Shown: positions 25,920 through 34,453 of the stretch, one piece after another | Numbering within the stretch: position 1 is the stretch's first letter | How the letters are laid out: each line of letters begins with the position of its first letter | NCBI GenBank assembly: GCA_945870855.1 | Contig: CAMBTP010000022.1 | Location: forward strand, 1-46,706 | Source of the DNA: Prosthecobacter debontii | Lineage (GTDB): Bacteria; Verrucomicrobiota; Verrucomicrobiia; Verrucomicrobiales; Akkermansiaceae | Length of the DNA stretch: 46,706 nt | Direction: 5' to 3' | The notes under the pieces: generated by a model | Databases searched by the model: none | Told to the model about the DNA's origin: nothing | Seen by the model: only the letters and a program-made list of their open reading frames with translations | Position numbers and translations under genes: made by a program

Positions 25920-28900
25920 ATGAAAACCCTATTTGCTTTGATGATGGTGTGCGGTGTGGCCTTCGCAGCGGAGATTCCCGAGATGCGAAAACAAGCGGCG
26001 GAACTGGAGACGCAAGGGAATTGGCGGGAGGCTTATGAACTGCGCGTGAAACTGCTCCGCGAGGCGGATGACGAGGAATCGGGAGTCGATCTTGTCATGG
26101 CTCTGCAATCGCAGGGACAGATCAACGAGCACAAGAAGTTCGATGAGTTGATGGCGGAGCTGACGGAGAAGAAGAAAGATAACCCACGATTCATGGAAGC
26201 GGCGGGAAGTGCCTTTCTAAATGGTCAGATTCACTACGGACAAATTCTTGACGGCAAGTTCCAGCGGGGGAACTCCGATGGGCGCGGGGAGTTTCGCGAT
26301 GTCACGGAGCAGGATCGAGTCCGCGGCTTGCAGTGTTTCGTGGAAGCGCTGCGCACGGTGAAAAAGGGCGGCGCTGAGGAGATTGGCATATTGCGGAATT
26401 TGGGCGCTGGGCTAACGAACGCCCGCACCGGCTCCGGGAATCTCTGGAAACTTCATCTCCTCACCGATCTCGCCGTGACACCGGATTACACAGAGCAGAT
26501 CGACCGCATCTCCAGCGAGGGAGCGCCGGTCGCTGCGGATGGAAATCCTGTTTGGCTGGATGTGCCGGAATCATGGGAAGCCGCCGCTTCGGATGGCGAG
26601 AAGTGGCGTTGGACGATGAGTGAGATTGTGCGTATCGATGAGAAGGAAGGTTCACGAGAATCGCTGGGCTGGCTCCTGTTTTGCCAGAATCATTACGATG
26701 TGAACACCCTCGCGTCCTACGGTTGGTGGAGCCAACCGGACGTCAAGGAACGCGACGGCATCCTCCAGGCCTCGACCTTGAAGGAAGAGGAAACCATCGC
26801 ACGGCTCGCCAACGGGGTGAAGCGTTTCACCCTCCGCGAAGACCACCGTTTCATCCCCGGCCTGCGGGCTTTGATGCGTGCGGGAAAGGACAGCCATCAC
26901 GCGCAGGCAGGTGATCAGCTTGTCCAAATTTTCCTCAGTCGCAGGCAGTATGTGAAAGCGGTGGATACACTGAAAGAGGTCATTGAACTCCATGGCAAAG
27001 GCGATGCCAATCAACGCACCGATCTGCTCAAACAAATTACCGGAAACTGGAGTAGCTTCGGTAATACGCCTACCTATTACGCCGCACAGCCGGTCGAAGT
27101 GCCCTACACGTTCCGCAACGCGAAGGTGGTTTCCCTGAAGCTCAACGCCGTGAAGGACGAGCTCGTTATGCAGGACATCATCGCGTATCTCGAAACGAAT
27201 CCTGCGGAGATCGACTACGAGAAAACACAATTCGCCCAGATCGGCAACAGCTTGATCGATAAGAACAAGGCTCGCTATCTAGGCGATGAAATCCGTTCGT
27301 GGAAGCAGGATCTTAAACCCGACGAAGCCCACAGCAACGTCACAACGAATCTCGATCTCGGAAAACTAAATCCCGGTTGCTATTTGTTAGAGTCGAGGCT
27401 GGAAGACGGCAATACCTCATGGGTCGTCGTGTGGGTGCGCGATCTCATTCTGCTCAAGCGCTCCGAGTCCGGTAAGGAGATCATTTACCTTGTCGATGCG
27501 AAGGATGGTAGTCCCGTGAAGGGCGAGTTGGAGTTCTTCGGATACCGCATGGAATACATTGAAAAGGCGGAGGGGAAACGCCGCTTCAATGTCATTATGG
27601 AGCACTTCCGCAAGAGTACGGATGCGGATGGGAAAATCGAACTGGATGACAAGAAAGATAACCAGAACCAATTTCAATGGCACGTCATCGCCCGCTCTGG
27701 GGAGCGCCGCGCTTACCTATCAAATAGCAGTTTCCGCTGGTATAATGACGGCGACCAAACCGATTACATCGCACAGAAGACGATCGGTATCACCGATCGT
27801 CCGGTATATCGCCCGGGGCAAACGGTGCATCTGAAAATCTGGGCGGGCGAGGCACGCTATGACCTCGGCGAGGTTTCCACCTACGCTGGGAAATCCGCCG
27901 ACATCGAGATCCGCGATGGGCGCAATGAGATCGTTTTTGAGAAAAAGGGAGTCATCGCCGATGCCTTCGGTGGTGCCACGTTTGACTTCGATCTAAAGGA
28001 GGAGGCCGCGCTCGGTAACTACAGCGTCAATGTATCAGGGCAGGTTCCTGCTAGCGGTTTCATGTTTCGCGTGGAGGAATACAAGAAGCCGGAATACGAG
28101 GTGAAGGTCGATGCTCCCGCCGAACCCGTCGCGCTCGGGGAGACTTTCGAGGCCACCGTTTCCGCAAACTACTACCATGGCGCGCCGGTCACGGAGGCCA
28201 GCGTGAAAATTAAGGTCGAGCGGAACTTTTTCAACGACCGCTGGTTCCCTGAGGCACCATGGGATTGGCTGTATGGCAAGGGTTACTGGTGGTTTTATCC
28301 GGAGGCTCCGTGGTATCCCGGTTGGGGCAGTTGGGGTTGTATCCGTCCCTCGCCGCCGTGGTGGCAGCAGAATCGCATGGGCGCGCCCGAGCTGGTGCTG
28401 GAGCGCACCTATCCGATCGGCGCGGACGGCAAGGTGAAGGTGGAAATCGATAGCTCGATCGCAAAGCTCGTCCATGGCGATCAGGATCATCGCTACTCGA
28501 TTACTGCGGAAGTAGTAGATGCCTCCCGCCGCACCATCGTTGGCAGTGGCTCGGTGCTCGCGGCGCGCGAGCCGTTCGGCGTCAATGTCTGGTTGGATCG
28601 TGGTTACGCGAACGTTGGCGAAAAAGTCACCGGCACATTTTCCGCCCGCACTCTCGATGGCAAAGCGGTCGAAGGCAAAGCTACCGCGATCCTGTATTCC
28701 TCTACGCTTAATGCGGATGGGAAGATCGAGGAGAAAGAAATCGGCAAGTGGAAGCCCGAGGGAGGAAGCTGGACTTTCGTCGCCTCCAAGGCCGGGCAAT
28801 ACCGCGTGGCGGTGGAGTTCACTGACAAAAAAGGCCGCAAGCAGGAAGGCGCGACGGTGTTTTCCGTGCGCGGCGCTGAGGACGATAAGAAAGGTAATTT

Positions 28901-31900
28901 CCGCTACAACGACCTCGAACTGATCCCCAACAAAAAGGAATACCGCCCCGGCGATACGGTGAAACTTCTGGTCAATGCCAACCAAGCGGATTCGCGGGTA
29001 TGGCTTTTCATCCGTCCCTCGCAGGGGAAAGAAGCCGAGACAAAAATCATCCGCCTAATCGGTAAATCCCAGCTCGTCGAGATCCCGGTGACACTACGCG
29101 ACATGCCGAACTTTTTCATCGAGGCAGTCACCGTTGCTAAGGGGCAAGTCCACACCGTCACTCGTGAGATCGTCCTGCCTCCTGAAAAACGCAAATTGAA
29201 CGTCGAGGTCACGCCCGCGAAGGACAAGCTCAAGCCCCGCGAGAAATCATCACTCACCATCCGCATCACCGATTCCAAAGGCAAACCCTACCAAGGCTCC
29301 GCCGCGATCAGCATTTATGACAAATCGCTCGAATACATCTCCGGCGGCTCGAACGTCGGTGAAATCGTGCCGTTTTTCTGGGATTGGAAACGCCAGTATT
29401 ATGGCCGCGGCATGCAGCATTCGCAGAACTTTTCCGGCTCGCACCTTCAGTTGCCGAATACGACATTCATGCAACAACTCGGGATGTTCGGGGGCGATGG
29501 TGTGGGATTCGATGGAGGTGGTGGCCTCTCAAGAAACAGCGAATCCAGAATGATGATGAAGGGTGGAATGGCCTTGCGAGCGGCAGCAGCACCCATGTCG
29601 TCGATGGATGCAGTCATGTCGGAAGCAGCTCCCGCAGAGGAAAAGAGTGCAGCCCCTGAAGCCGCGCCCGAACTCCTCGTTCGCTCCGAGTTCGCCGATC
29701 TTTTAAAATGGGTCGGCTCCGTGGAGACGGATGAGAAAGGCGAGGCCAGCATTGAGATCGAAATGCCGGATAACCTGACGACTTGGAAAATCAAGACCTG
29801 GGCAATGGGCAAAGGCACGCGGGTCGGCGAAGGTTCTGCGGAAATCGTCACCAGCAAAGATCTGATCATCCGCCTACAGGCACCGCGTTTCTTCATTGAG
29901 AAGGACGAGGTCACGCTCAGCGCCGTTGTCCACAACTACCATGAGGAGGCGAAGGACGTCACCGTCTCGCTGGAACTCGATGGCAAAAACTTGACTTCCA
30001 CGGGTGACATGGAGCGCCGCGTTGCGATCCCATCCAAGGGCGAGACTCGCGTCAACTGGACGGCGAAAGCCATCGCCGAGGGCGAGGTCACGATCCGCAT
30101 GAAGGCCATCGCCGCCGATGACTCCGATGCGATGGAGATGAAATTTCCCGTCTATGTCCACGGCATGATGAAGACCGATTCGTTCAGCCGCGCCATCGCG
30201 CCGGACGGCGACTCTACGACCATCGAGTTCACCATTCCAGAGGAGCGCCGTCCCACCGAGAGCCGGATGACGCTGAATTACTCACCCAGCGTCGCTAGTG
30301 CGATGATCGACGCGCTGCCCTACCTCGCTAGCTATCCCTACAGCTGCACCGATCAGACGCTGAACCGATTCGTGCCCACTACGGTCGTCCATCACATCCT
30401 GAAAGATCTCGGCTACGACCTTGCGGCGATCAAGGACAAGAAGGTAAATCTGAACCCGCAGCAGCTCGGCAATCCGAAGGAGCGCGCCGCGCAATGGAAG
30501 CCGGGCCATCCGGATTGGAACCCCGTCTGGGACGAAGCGGAGGTCGCGAAAATGGAGAGTGCAGGCATCGCGAAACTCCGTGAGCAGCAGAATCCGGACG
30601 GCGGCTGGGGTTGGTTTTCCGCCTTTGGTCACCAATCGTATGCCCACACCACGGCGGTCGTAATGCACGGCCTTCTCCTCGTCCGCGATAACGGTGCGAA
30701 AGTGCCCGCCGACATGATCGAGCGCGGCCTCGCATGGCTTGCGAAACATGAGGAAACGGAAGTAGATCGCATCGCCCATTGGGAAAAGCGCAAAGAGAAC
30801 ACCAAGCAAAAGGCCGATGCCACCGACGCCCTCGTCCGCCGCATCCTCGGCGAAGGCGGCAAGGATCACGCCCAGATGCTAGGCTTCCTTTTCCGAGATA
30901 AGAACGACCTCCCAGTTTATGCGAAAGCCCTCGTCGGCCTCGAATTCCACCGCACCAAGGACACCGCGAAACGCGATGATCTGATCCGCAACATCCGGCA
31001 GTTTCTCAGGACGGATGAGGAGAATCAGACCGCCTACCTCGACCTCGGCAACAGCGGTTACTGGTGGTATTGGTATGGCAGCGAGTTCGAGGCGCAGGCA
31101 TGGTTCCTGAAACTCCTCGCCGCTGCCGAACCAGAAAGCCCCGACGCCCGCGGCCTGGTGAAATACCTGATCAACAACCGCCGCAACGGCACCTACTGGA
31201 ACTCCACCCGCGACACCGCGTATTGTATCGAGGCGATCGGAGATTTCCTAAAAGCCACCAAGGAAGGCGACCCGAACCTCACCGTGGAAATCCTCTTCGA
31301 TGGCAAGCCGCTCAAGACAGTGAAGATTACTAAGGACAACCTTTTCACATTCGACAGCACGGCGGTCATCGCCGGGGACATCCTGACAAGCGGCAAGCAC
31401 AGCATCGAGCTCCGCAAAAAAGGCGACGGCCCGCTCTACGCGAACGCATACGTCGGCTATTTCACGCTGGAGGATTTCATCACCAAAGCCGGGCTGGAAG
31501 TGAAGGTGGATCGCACTTACCACAAGCTCGTGCCTGAAACGAAGGTAATCGATGCGGTCGATTCCAAAGGCCAGGCCATTGATCAGAACCGCTCGGTTTA
31601 CAAACGCATCGAATTGAAATCCGGCGACGAAGTGAAGAGCGGCGATCTGATCGAGGTCACGCTCGGGATCGACAGCAAGAACGACTACGAATACCTCGTC
31701 TTCGAAGATTGGAAAGCCGCTGGCACGGAGGCGGTGGAAGTGCAGTCCGGCTACAACCCGAACGGTCTCGGTGCTTATATGGAATTGCGCGATGAAAAGG
31801 TTTCACTCTTCGTGCAATTCCTCCCGCGTGGTCGCCACAACCTAAGCTATCGTCTGAAAGCAGAAATCCCCGGGAAATTCAGCGCCCTGCCCACCCGAGC

Positions 31901-31967
31901 CGAGGCGATGTATGCGCCGGAGTTAAAAGCAAATAGCGACGAGATGAAAATCACCATCGGAGAGTAG
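25920..31967 (+). CDS. Bacterial alpha-2-macroglobulin family protein
   Basis: A very large exported protein (2015 residues) with a signal peptide (about 1-17). It has TPR-like helical sequence at the N terminus (about 20-400), MG-type macroglobulin beta domains (about 460-1150), a Gly/Met/Ala-rich bait-like region (about 1170-1240), an A2M domain, a thioester segment and a terpenoid-cyclase-like TED domain with GGWGWF. The thioester motif is CTDQ (C1476, Q1479) instead of the usual CxEQ, so both bonding residues remain. A Trp-rich insertion lies at about 773-822. Members trap proteases in the periplasm, usually beside penicillin-binding protein 1C, which is not here. The stop lies in a palindrome. 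Confidence 0.93.
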   Translation: MKTLFALMMVCGVAFAAEIPEMRKQAAELETQGNWREAYELRVKLLREADDEESGVDLVMALQSQGQINEHKKFDELMAELTEKKKDNPRFMEAAGSAFLNGQIHYGQILDGKFQRGNSDGRGEFRDVTEQDRVRGLQCFVEALRTVKKGGAEEIGILRNLGAGLTNARTGSGNLWKLHLLTDLAVTPDYTEQIDRISSEGAPVAADGNPVWLDVPESWEAAASDGEKWRWTMSEIVRIDEKEGSRESLGWLLFCQNHYDVNTLASYGWWSQPDVKERDGILQASTLKEEETIARLANGVKRFTLREDHRFIPGLRALMRAGKDSHHAQAGDQLVQIFLSRRQYVKAVDTLKEVIELHGKGDANQRTDLLKQITGNWSSFGNTPTYYAAQPVEVPYTFRNAKVVSLKLNAVKDELVMQDIIAYLETNPAEIDYEKTQFAQIGNSLIDKNKARYLGDEIRSWKQDLKPDEAHSNVTTNLDLGKLNPGCYLLESRLEDGNTSWVVVWVRDLILLKRSESGKEIIYLVDAKDGSPVKGELEFFGYRMEYIEKAEGKRRFNVIMEHFRKSTDADGKIELDDKKDNQNQFQWHVIARSGERRAYLSNSSFRWYNDGDQTDYIAQKTIGITDRPVYRPGQTVHLKIWAGEARYDLGEVSTYAGKSADIEIRDGRNEIVFEKKGVIADAFGGATFDFDLKEEAALGNYSVNVSGQVPASGFMFRVEEYKKPEYEVKVDAPAEPVALGETFEATVSANYYHGAPVTEASVKIKVERNFFNDRWFPEAPWDWLYGKGYWWFYPEAPWYPGWGSWGCIRPSPPWWQQNRMGAPELVLERTYPIGADGKVKVEIDSSIAKLVHGDQDHRYSITAEVVDASRRTIVGSGSVLAAREPFGVNVWLDRGYANVGEKVTGTFSARTLDGKAVEGKATAILYSSTLNADGKIEEKEIGKWKPEGGSWTFVASKAGQYRVAVEFTDKKGRKQEGATVFSVRGAEDDKKGNFRYNDLELIPNKKEYRPGDTVKLLVNANQADSRVWLFIRPSQGKEAETKIIRLIGKSQLVEIPVTLRDMPNFFIEAVTVAKGQVHTVTREIVLPPEKRKLNVEVTPAKDKLKPREKSSLTIRITDSKGKPYQGSAAISIYDKSLEYISGGSNVGEIVPFFWDWKRQYYGRGMQHSQNFSGSHLQLPNTTFMQQLGMFGGDGVGFDGGGGLSRNSESRMMMKGGMALRAAAAPMSSMDAVMSEAAPAEEKSAAPEAAPELLVRSEFADLLKWVGSVETDEKGEASIEIEMPDNLTTWKIKTWAMGKGTRVGEGSAEIVTSKDLIIRLQAPRFFIEKDEVTLSAVVHNYHEEAKDVTVSLELDGKNLTSTGDMERRVAIPSKGETRVNWTAKAIAEGEVTIRMKAIAADDSDAMEMKFPVYVHGMMKTDSFSRAIAPDGDSTTIEFTIPEERRPTESRMTLNYSPSVASAMIDALPYLASYPYSCTDQTLNRFVPTTVVHHILKDLGYDLAAIKDKKVNLNPQQLGNPKERAAQWKPGHPDWNPVWDEAEVAKMESAGIAKLREQQNPDGGWGWFSAFGHQSYAHTTAVVMHGLLLVRDNGAKVPADMIERGLAWLAKHEETEVDRIAHWEKRKENTKQKADATDALVRRILGEGGKDHAQMLGFLFRDKNDLPVYAKALVGLEFHRTKDTAKRDDLIRNIRQFLRTDEENQTAYLDLGNSGYWWYWYGSEFEAQAWFLKLLAAAEPESPDARGLVKYLINNRRNGTYWNSTRDTAYCIEAIGDFLKATKEGDPNLTVEILFDGKPLKTVKITKDNLFTFDSTAVIAGDILTSGKHSIELRKKGDGPLYANAYVGYFTLEDFITKAGLEVKVDRTYHKLVPETKVIDAVDSKGQAIDQNRSVYKRIELKSGDEVKSGDLIEVTLGIDSKNDYEYLVFEDWKAAGTEAVEVQSGYNPNGLGAYMELRDEKVSLFVQFLPRGRHNLSYRLKAEIPGKFSALPTRAEAMYAPELKANSDEMKITIGE

Positions 31968-32058
31968 GCTTCAGCCTACCAAGGATTGCGGGTTTTAACC
32001 CGCAGTCATCGTCACTCGGTGGGCTGAAGCCCACGGCCCTTGGTAGCTTGAAAGCTAC
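31964..32058. repeat. REP-like palindrome cluster, left of RAYT gene
   Basis: Four consecutive palindromes: GTAGGCTTCAGCCTAC (31964-31979), TGCGGGTTTTAACCCGCA (31987-32004), GTGGGCTGAAGCCCAC (32019-32034) and GTAGCTTGAAAGCTAC (32043-32058). Outer 23-base segments at the ends are also inverted copies with four mismatches. They overlap the stops of both flanking genes. Confidence 0.93.
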
Positions 32059-32669
32059 TCTCCCCAGAGTGTGAAGCCTGCGTTACGTAGGCCTGCTTTC
32101 TCCGGATTGTTCGCGATGTATCTCCGACATCTTTCGAAGTGGCGGGCATCGCGTATCATTCGGTCGAAATAATCGCGCTGCCAAAGCGTGCCGCTACGAC
32201 TCAGGTGCTTGTTGATTAAGTATGCGGTGGAACCCTTCCATTGATGCATCAGATCCGAGAGCTTTCCACCCATCACCGAAACCAGAACATGGAGATGATT
32301 TGGCATGATGACGAGCTTGTGGATGAAGTGGGTTTCCGAATGTTTCTCAAGAATTTTAGAGAGAACGATATCTCTCACGGCATCGTCTTTGATTACACAT
32401 TCGCCTCTGCCTTGATCGAGCCATGTTTCGATTTTTAGAGAAAATATGCGGTGATACTCGTTCTCTGTTTCCTCGCTCCATGGTTGTGGATTCTCATTCA
32501 TCCACACCGCGCGATCGCCTTTCCATTTCTCAAGCAATTCAGAAGGGAGTGAGTCAGCGAGGCGGAAAGTAATAAAGTAGCATGCGCCCTGCTGCTCCCA
32601 ATGAGGTAAAGAGCCTCCGCTTCGGATAATCTCTTCGTCTGGATTTAGAAATTTCGGGATAAATTTCAT
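32055..32669 (-). CDS. REP-associated tyrosine transposase (RAYT, Y1-type)
   Basis: The 204-residue protein is an HUH single-strand nuclease of the IS200/IS605-related RAYT group. It has the MPNHLHVLV motif (H-x-H, near residues 121-129), the likely catalytic Tyr in YFDRMIRD (near 167) and the conserved C-terminal FERCRRYIANNPEKAGL. RAYTs are domesticated enzymes thought to mobilise REP palindromes. This gene is flanked on both sides by such palindromes of the same type, as expected for the family. The start ATG is well placed, and its stop lies inside the last left-hand palindrome. Confidence 0.93.
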   Translation of the reverse strand: MKFIPKFLNPDEEIIRSGGSLPHWEQQGACYFITFRLADSLPSELLEKWKGDRAVWMNENPQPWSEETENEYHRIFSLKIETWLDQGRGECVIKDDAVRDIVLSKILEKHSETHFIHKLVIMPNHLHVLVSVMGGKLSDLMHQWKGSTAYLINKHLSRSGTLWQRDYFDRMIRDARHFERCRRYIANNPEKAGLRNAGFTLWGE

Positions 32670-32670
32670 G

Positions 32671-32777
32671 GGAGCGTAGGCTTCAGCCTACCAAGGGTGA
32701 TGGGCTTCAGCCCAGCGTAAATATTTAAAACAGTGTGCAAAAGCCCACTGCCCTCGGCATCTTAAAAGCTACGCTCA
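32671..32777. repeat. REP-like palindrome cluster, right of RAYT gene
   Basis: GTAGGCTTCAGCCTAC (32676-32691) and TGGGCTTCAGCCCA (32701-32714) repeat the left-hand cluster. GAGCGTAG (32672-32679) pairs with CTACGCTC (32769-32776) as outer arms. The cluster ends at the stop of the M42 peptidase gene. Confidence 0.9.
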
Positions 32778-33851
32778 CAAAGCCTGGTGGAACGTATCTG
32801 ATTCCTTCAGCGAAAGCACGAAGGCTTGTAACAGGCGGATCGTGCTTTCGATGTCATCGAGGTGCGCGGTTTCCACGACGGAATGCATGCAGCGCAGTGG
32901 GATGGAGACGAGAGAAGAGGGGATGCCTTCGCGGGAGTGGAAAATTTTGTCTGTGTCGGTGCCGGAGAAGCGGCTCGACGATTCGTGTTGCAGATCGATC
33001 TTTTCCTTTTCCGAAAGCGCGATCAGCCGCTGCACGATGAGCGGGTGATTGCAGGTGCCGTGGGTGAGCGATGGGCCGCCGCCGAGTTTTACAAAACCAA
33101 ATTTCGCTGGATCGATTCCGGGGGTGTCGGTGGCGTGGGTGACATCGAGGCAGATGCAGACATCTGGCTTGAGGCGGTAGGTGGCCATCTTGGCGCCGTG
33201 GCCGCCGATCTCTTCTTGGATCGCATTGAGGCAGACCAGGGTGATGGCGGGCTTCTTGCCGGATTCGGCGATGCGTTTCATCACTTGTGCGATGATGTAG
33301 GAGCCGAGGCGGTTGTCCAACGCGCGGCCGATCAAACGCTTGTGCGCAAGTTCAGACGGGCCATCGAGATAGACCATAGGATGCCCGACGCGGAGGCCGA
33401 GAGCGGCGACTTCTTTCGCGTTCGATGCTCCAACATCGACCCAGAGGTCATGCACAGCGGGGGATTTTTCACCGCCAAGCTCATCGCGACGGAGGTGGAT
33501 GGCCGTGTTGCCGATGATGCCGGTTACCTCGCCTTTGTCGCCGAGGATGCGCACGCGGCGGCCACGACCGGTGGCGGCATCCGAGCCGCCGACGCGGTCG
33601 ATGCGGAGGAAACCTTTTTCGTCGATGTGCTTTATGATGTACCCGATTTCATCAGCGTGCGCCTCCAGCATCACAATCTTTTTCGATTTTCCCGGCAAGG
33701 TGGCCCAGGTGGAGCCGTAGGCATCGCACTCAACGGATGCGGCGATGGGTTTCAGGTATTCCGCCCAAACACGTTGGCCGGGCATTTCGAAGCCAGTGGG
33801 GGAGGGGGTTTCGAGGAGGTTGAAAAGGAATTCTTTATCGGCTTTTTTCAT
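32775..33851 (-). CDS. M42 family metallo-aminopeptidase
   Basis: A cytoplasmic co-catalytic zinc aminopeptidase of the TET/FrvX/glucanase M type. The 358-residue protein has the metal and catalytic residues at family positions: H65 and D67 (EAHADEIG), D179 (RALDNR), E213-E214 (QEEIGGHG), D236 (CLDVTHATD) and a C-terminal His in ETAHLDD. The family forms dodecameric tetrahedral particles that trim peptides. I use the ATG at 33851, where family N termini begin (KKADKEFLFNLLETPSPTGFE); the in-frame ATG at 33896 would add 15 residues. The 3' end abuts the REP palindromes. Divergent from the DUF3592 gene. Confidence 0.93.
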   Translation of the reverse strand: MKKADKEFLFNLLETPSPTGFEMPGQRVWAEYLKPIAASVECDAYGSTWATLPGKSKKIVMLEAHADEIGYIIKHIDEKGFLRIDRVGGSDAATGRGRRVRILGDKGEVTGIIGNTAIHLRRDELGGEKSPAVHDLWVDVGASNAKEVAALGLRVGHPMVYLDGPSELAHKRLIGRALDNRLGSYIIAQVMKRIAESGKKPAITLVCLNAIQEEIGGHGAKMATYRLKPDVCICLDVTHATDTPGIDPAKFGFVKLGGGPSLTHGTCNHPLIVQRLIALSEKEKIDLQHESSSRFSGTDTDKIFHSREGIPSSLVSIPLRCMHSVVETAHLDDIESTIRLLQAFVLSLKESDTFHQAL

Positions 33852-33967
33852 GGTGGGTGTCGGGAGGAGTTTGCGCTCTCTCCGGCGAGATGCCATATCT
33901 TTCGTTGTCGATTCGCGATGTCAGGTTTGCAATTCTCGGCGTTCGCCTATTGTTTCAAACACATCCG

Positions 33968-34453
33968 ATGAAAGCCTCCACCGTATTTCTTGTTATTTTT
34001 GGTCTAATAGTCGCGGCGATCGGCGGGTTGTTCACTGCGCTGATGTGGGATAGTTACCTGCGAGCTAGCGCGATGCATGCCTGGCCGCAAGTGGAGGCGG
34101 TAATTCTTTCCTCGGAGATCGGGGAGCGGCAGCATGATGAATACACGGCCAAGGAATACAGCGTGAAGCTGCTTTACGGCTATGAATGGGAGGGCGAGGC
34201 GATGACGGGAGATCTTCTTACGTCGCGCGGAAAACTATGGTCGAAGGATCGATCGCGGATGGCGAAGGAGGTCGAAAAATTTCCTAAGAACAAGAAAACG
34301 ATGGCGTTCGTAAATCCGGAGAAGCCGGAAATCGCGGTGCTCAAACCGGACTCAAAGGCGGCAGGTTACTCAATCTGGTTTCCGCTGCTGTTCGTAGTCG
34401 GCGGGCTTGGGATTTCTGTTCGGGCATGTATTCGCAAAGAAGTCTCAGGCTAA
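33968..34453 (+). CDS. DUF3592 domain membrane protein
   Basis: The 161-residue protein has an N-terminal membrane helix (about 5-27) and a C-terminal one (about 133-152), with a beta-rich domain between them. The sequence WPQVEAVILSSEIGE and FVNPEKPEIAVLKP are characteristic of DUF3592. Function unknown. The ATG at 33968 follows a 116-base divergent gap with the M42 gene. The gene overlaps the 3' end of the convergent DUF1501 gene by 9 bases. Confidence 0.85.
   Translation: MKASTVFLVIFGLIVAAIGGLFTALMWDSYLRASAMHAWPQVEAVILSSEIGERQHDEYTAKEYSVKLLYGYEWEGEAMTGDLLTSRGKLWSKDRSRMAKEVEKFPKNKKTMAFVNPEKPEIAVLKPDSKAAGYSIWFPLLFVVGGLGISVRACIRKEVSG

Noticed and set aside
28035..28985. Minus-strand 316-codon frame inside the alpha-2-macroglobulin gene
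   Set aside because: Antisense shadow; no recognisable domain.
32862..33971. Plus-strand 369-codon frame opposite the M42 peptidase
   Set aside because: Antisense shadow of a well-supported gene with full active-site residues; composition typical of an antisense frame.
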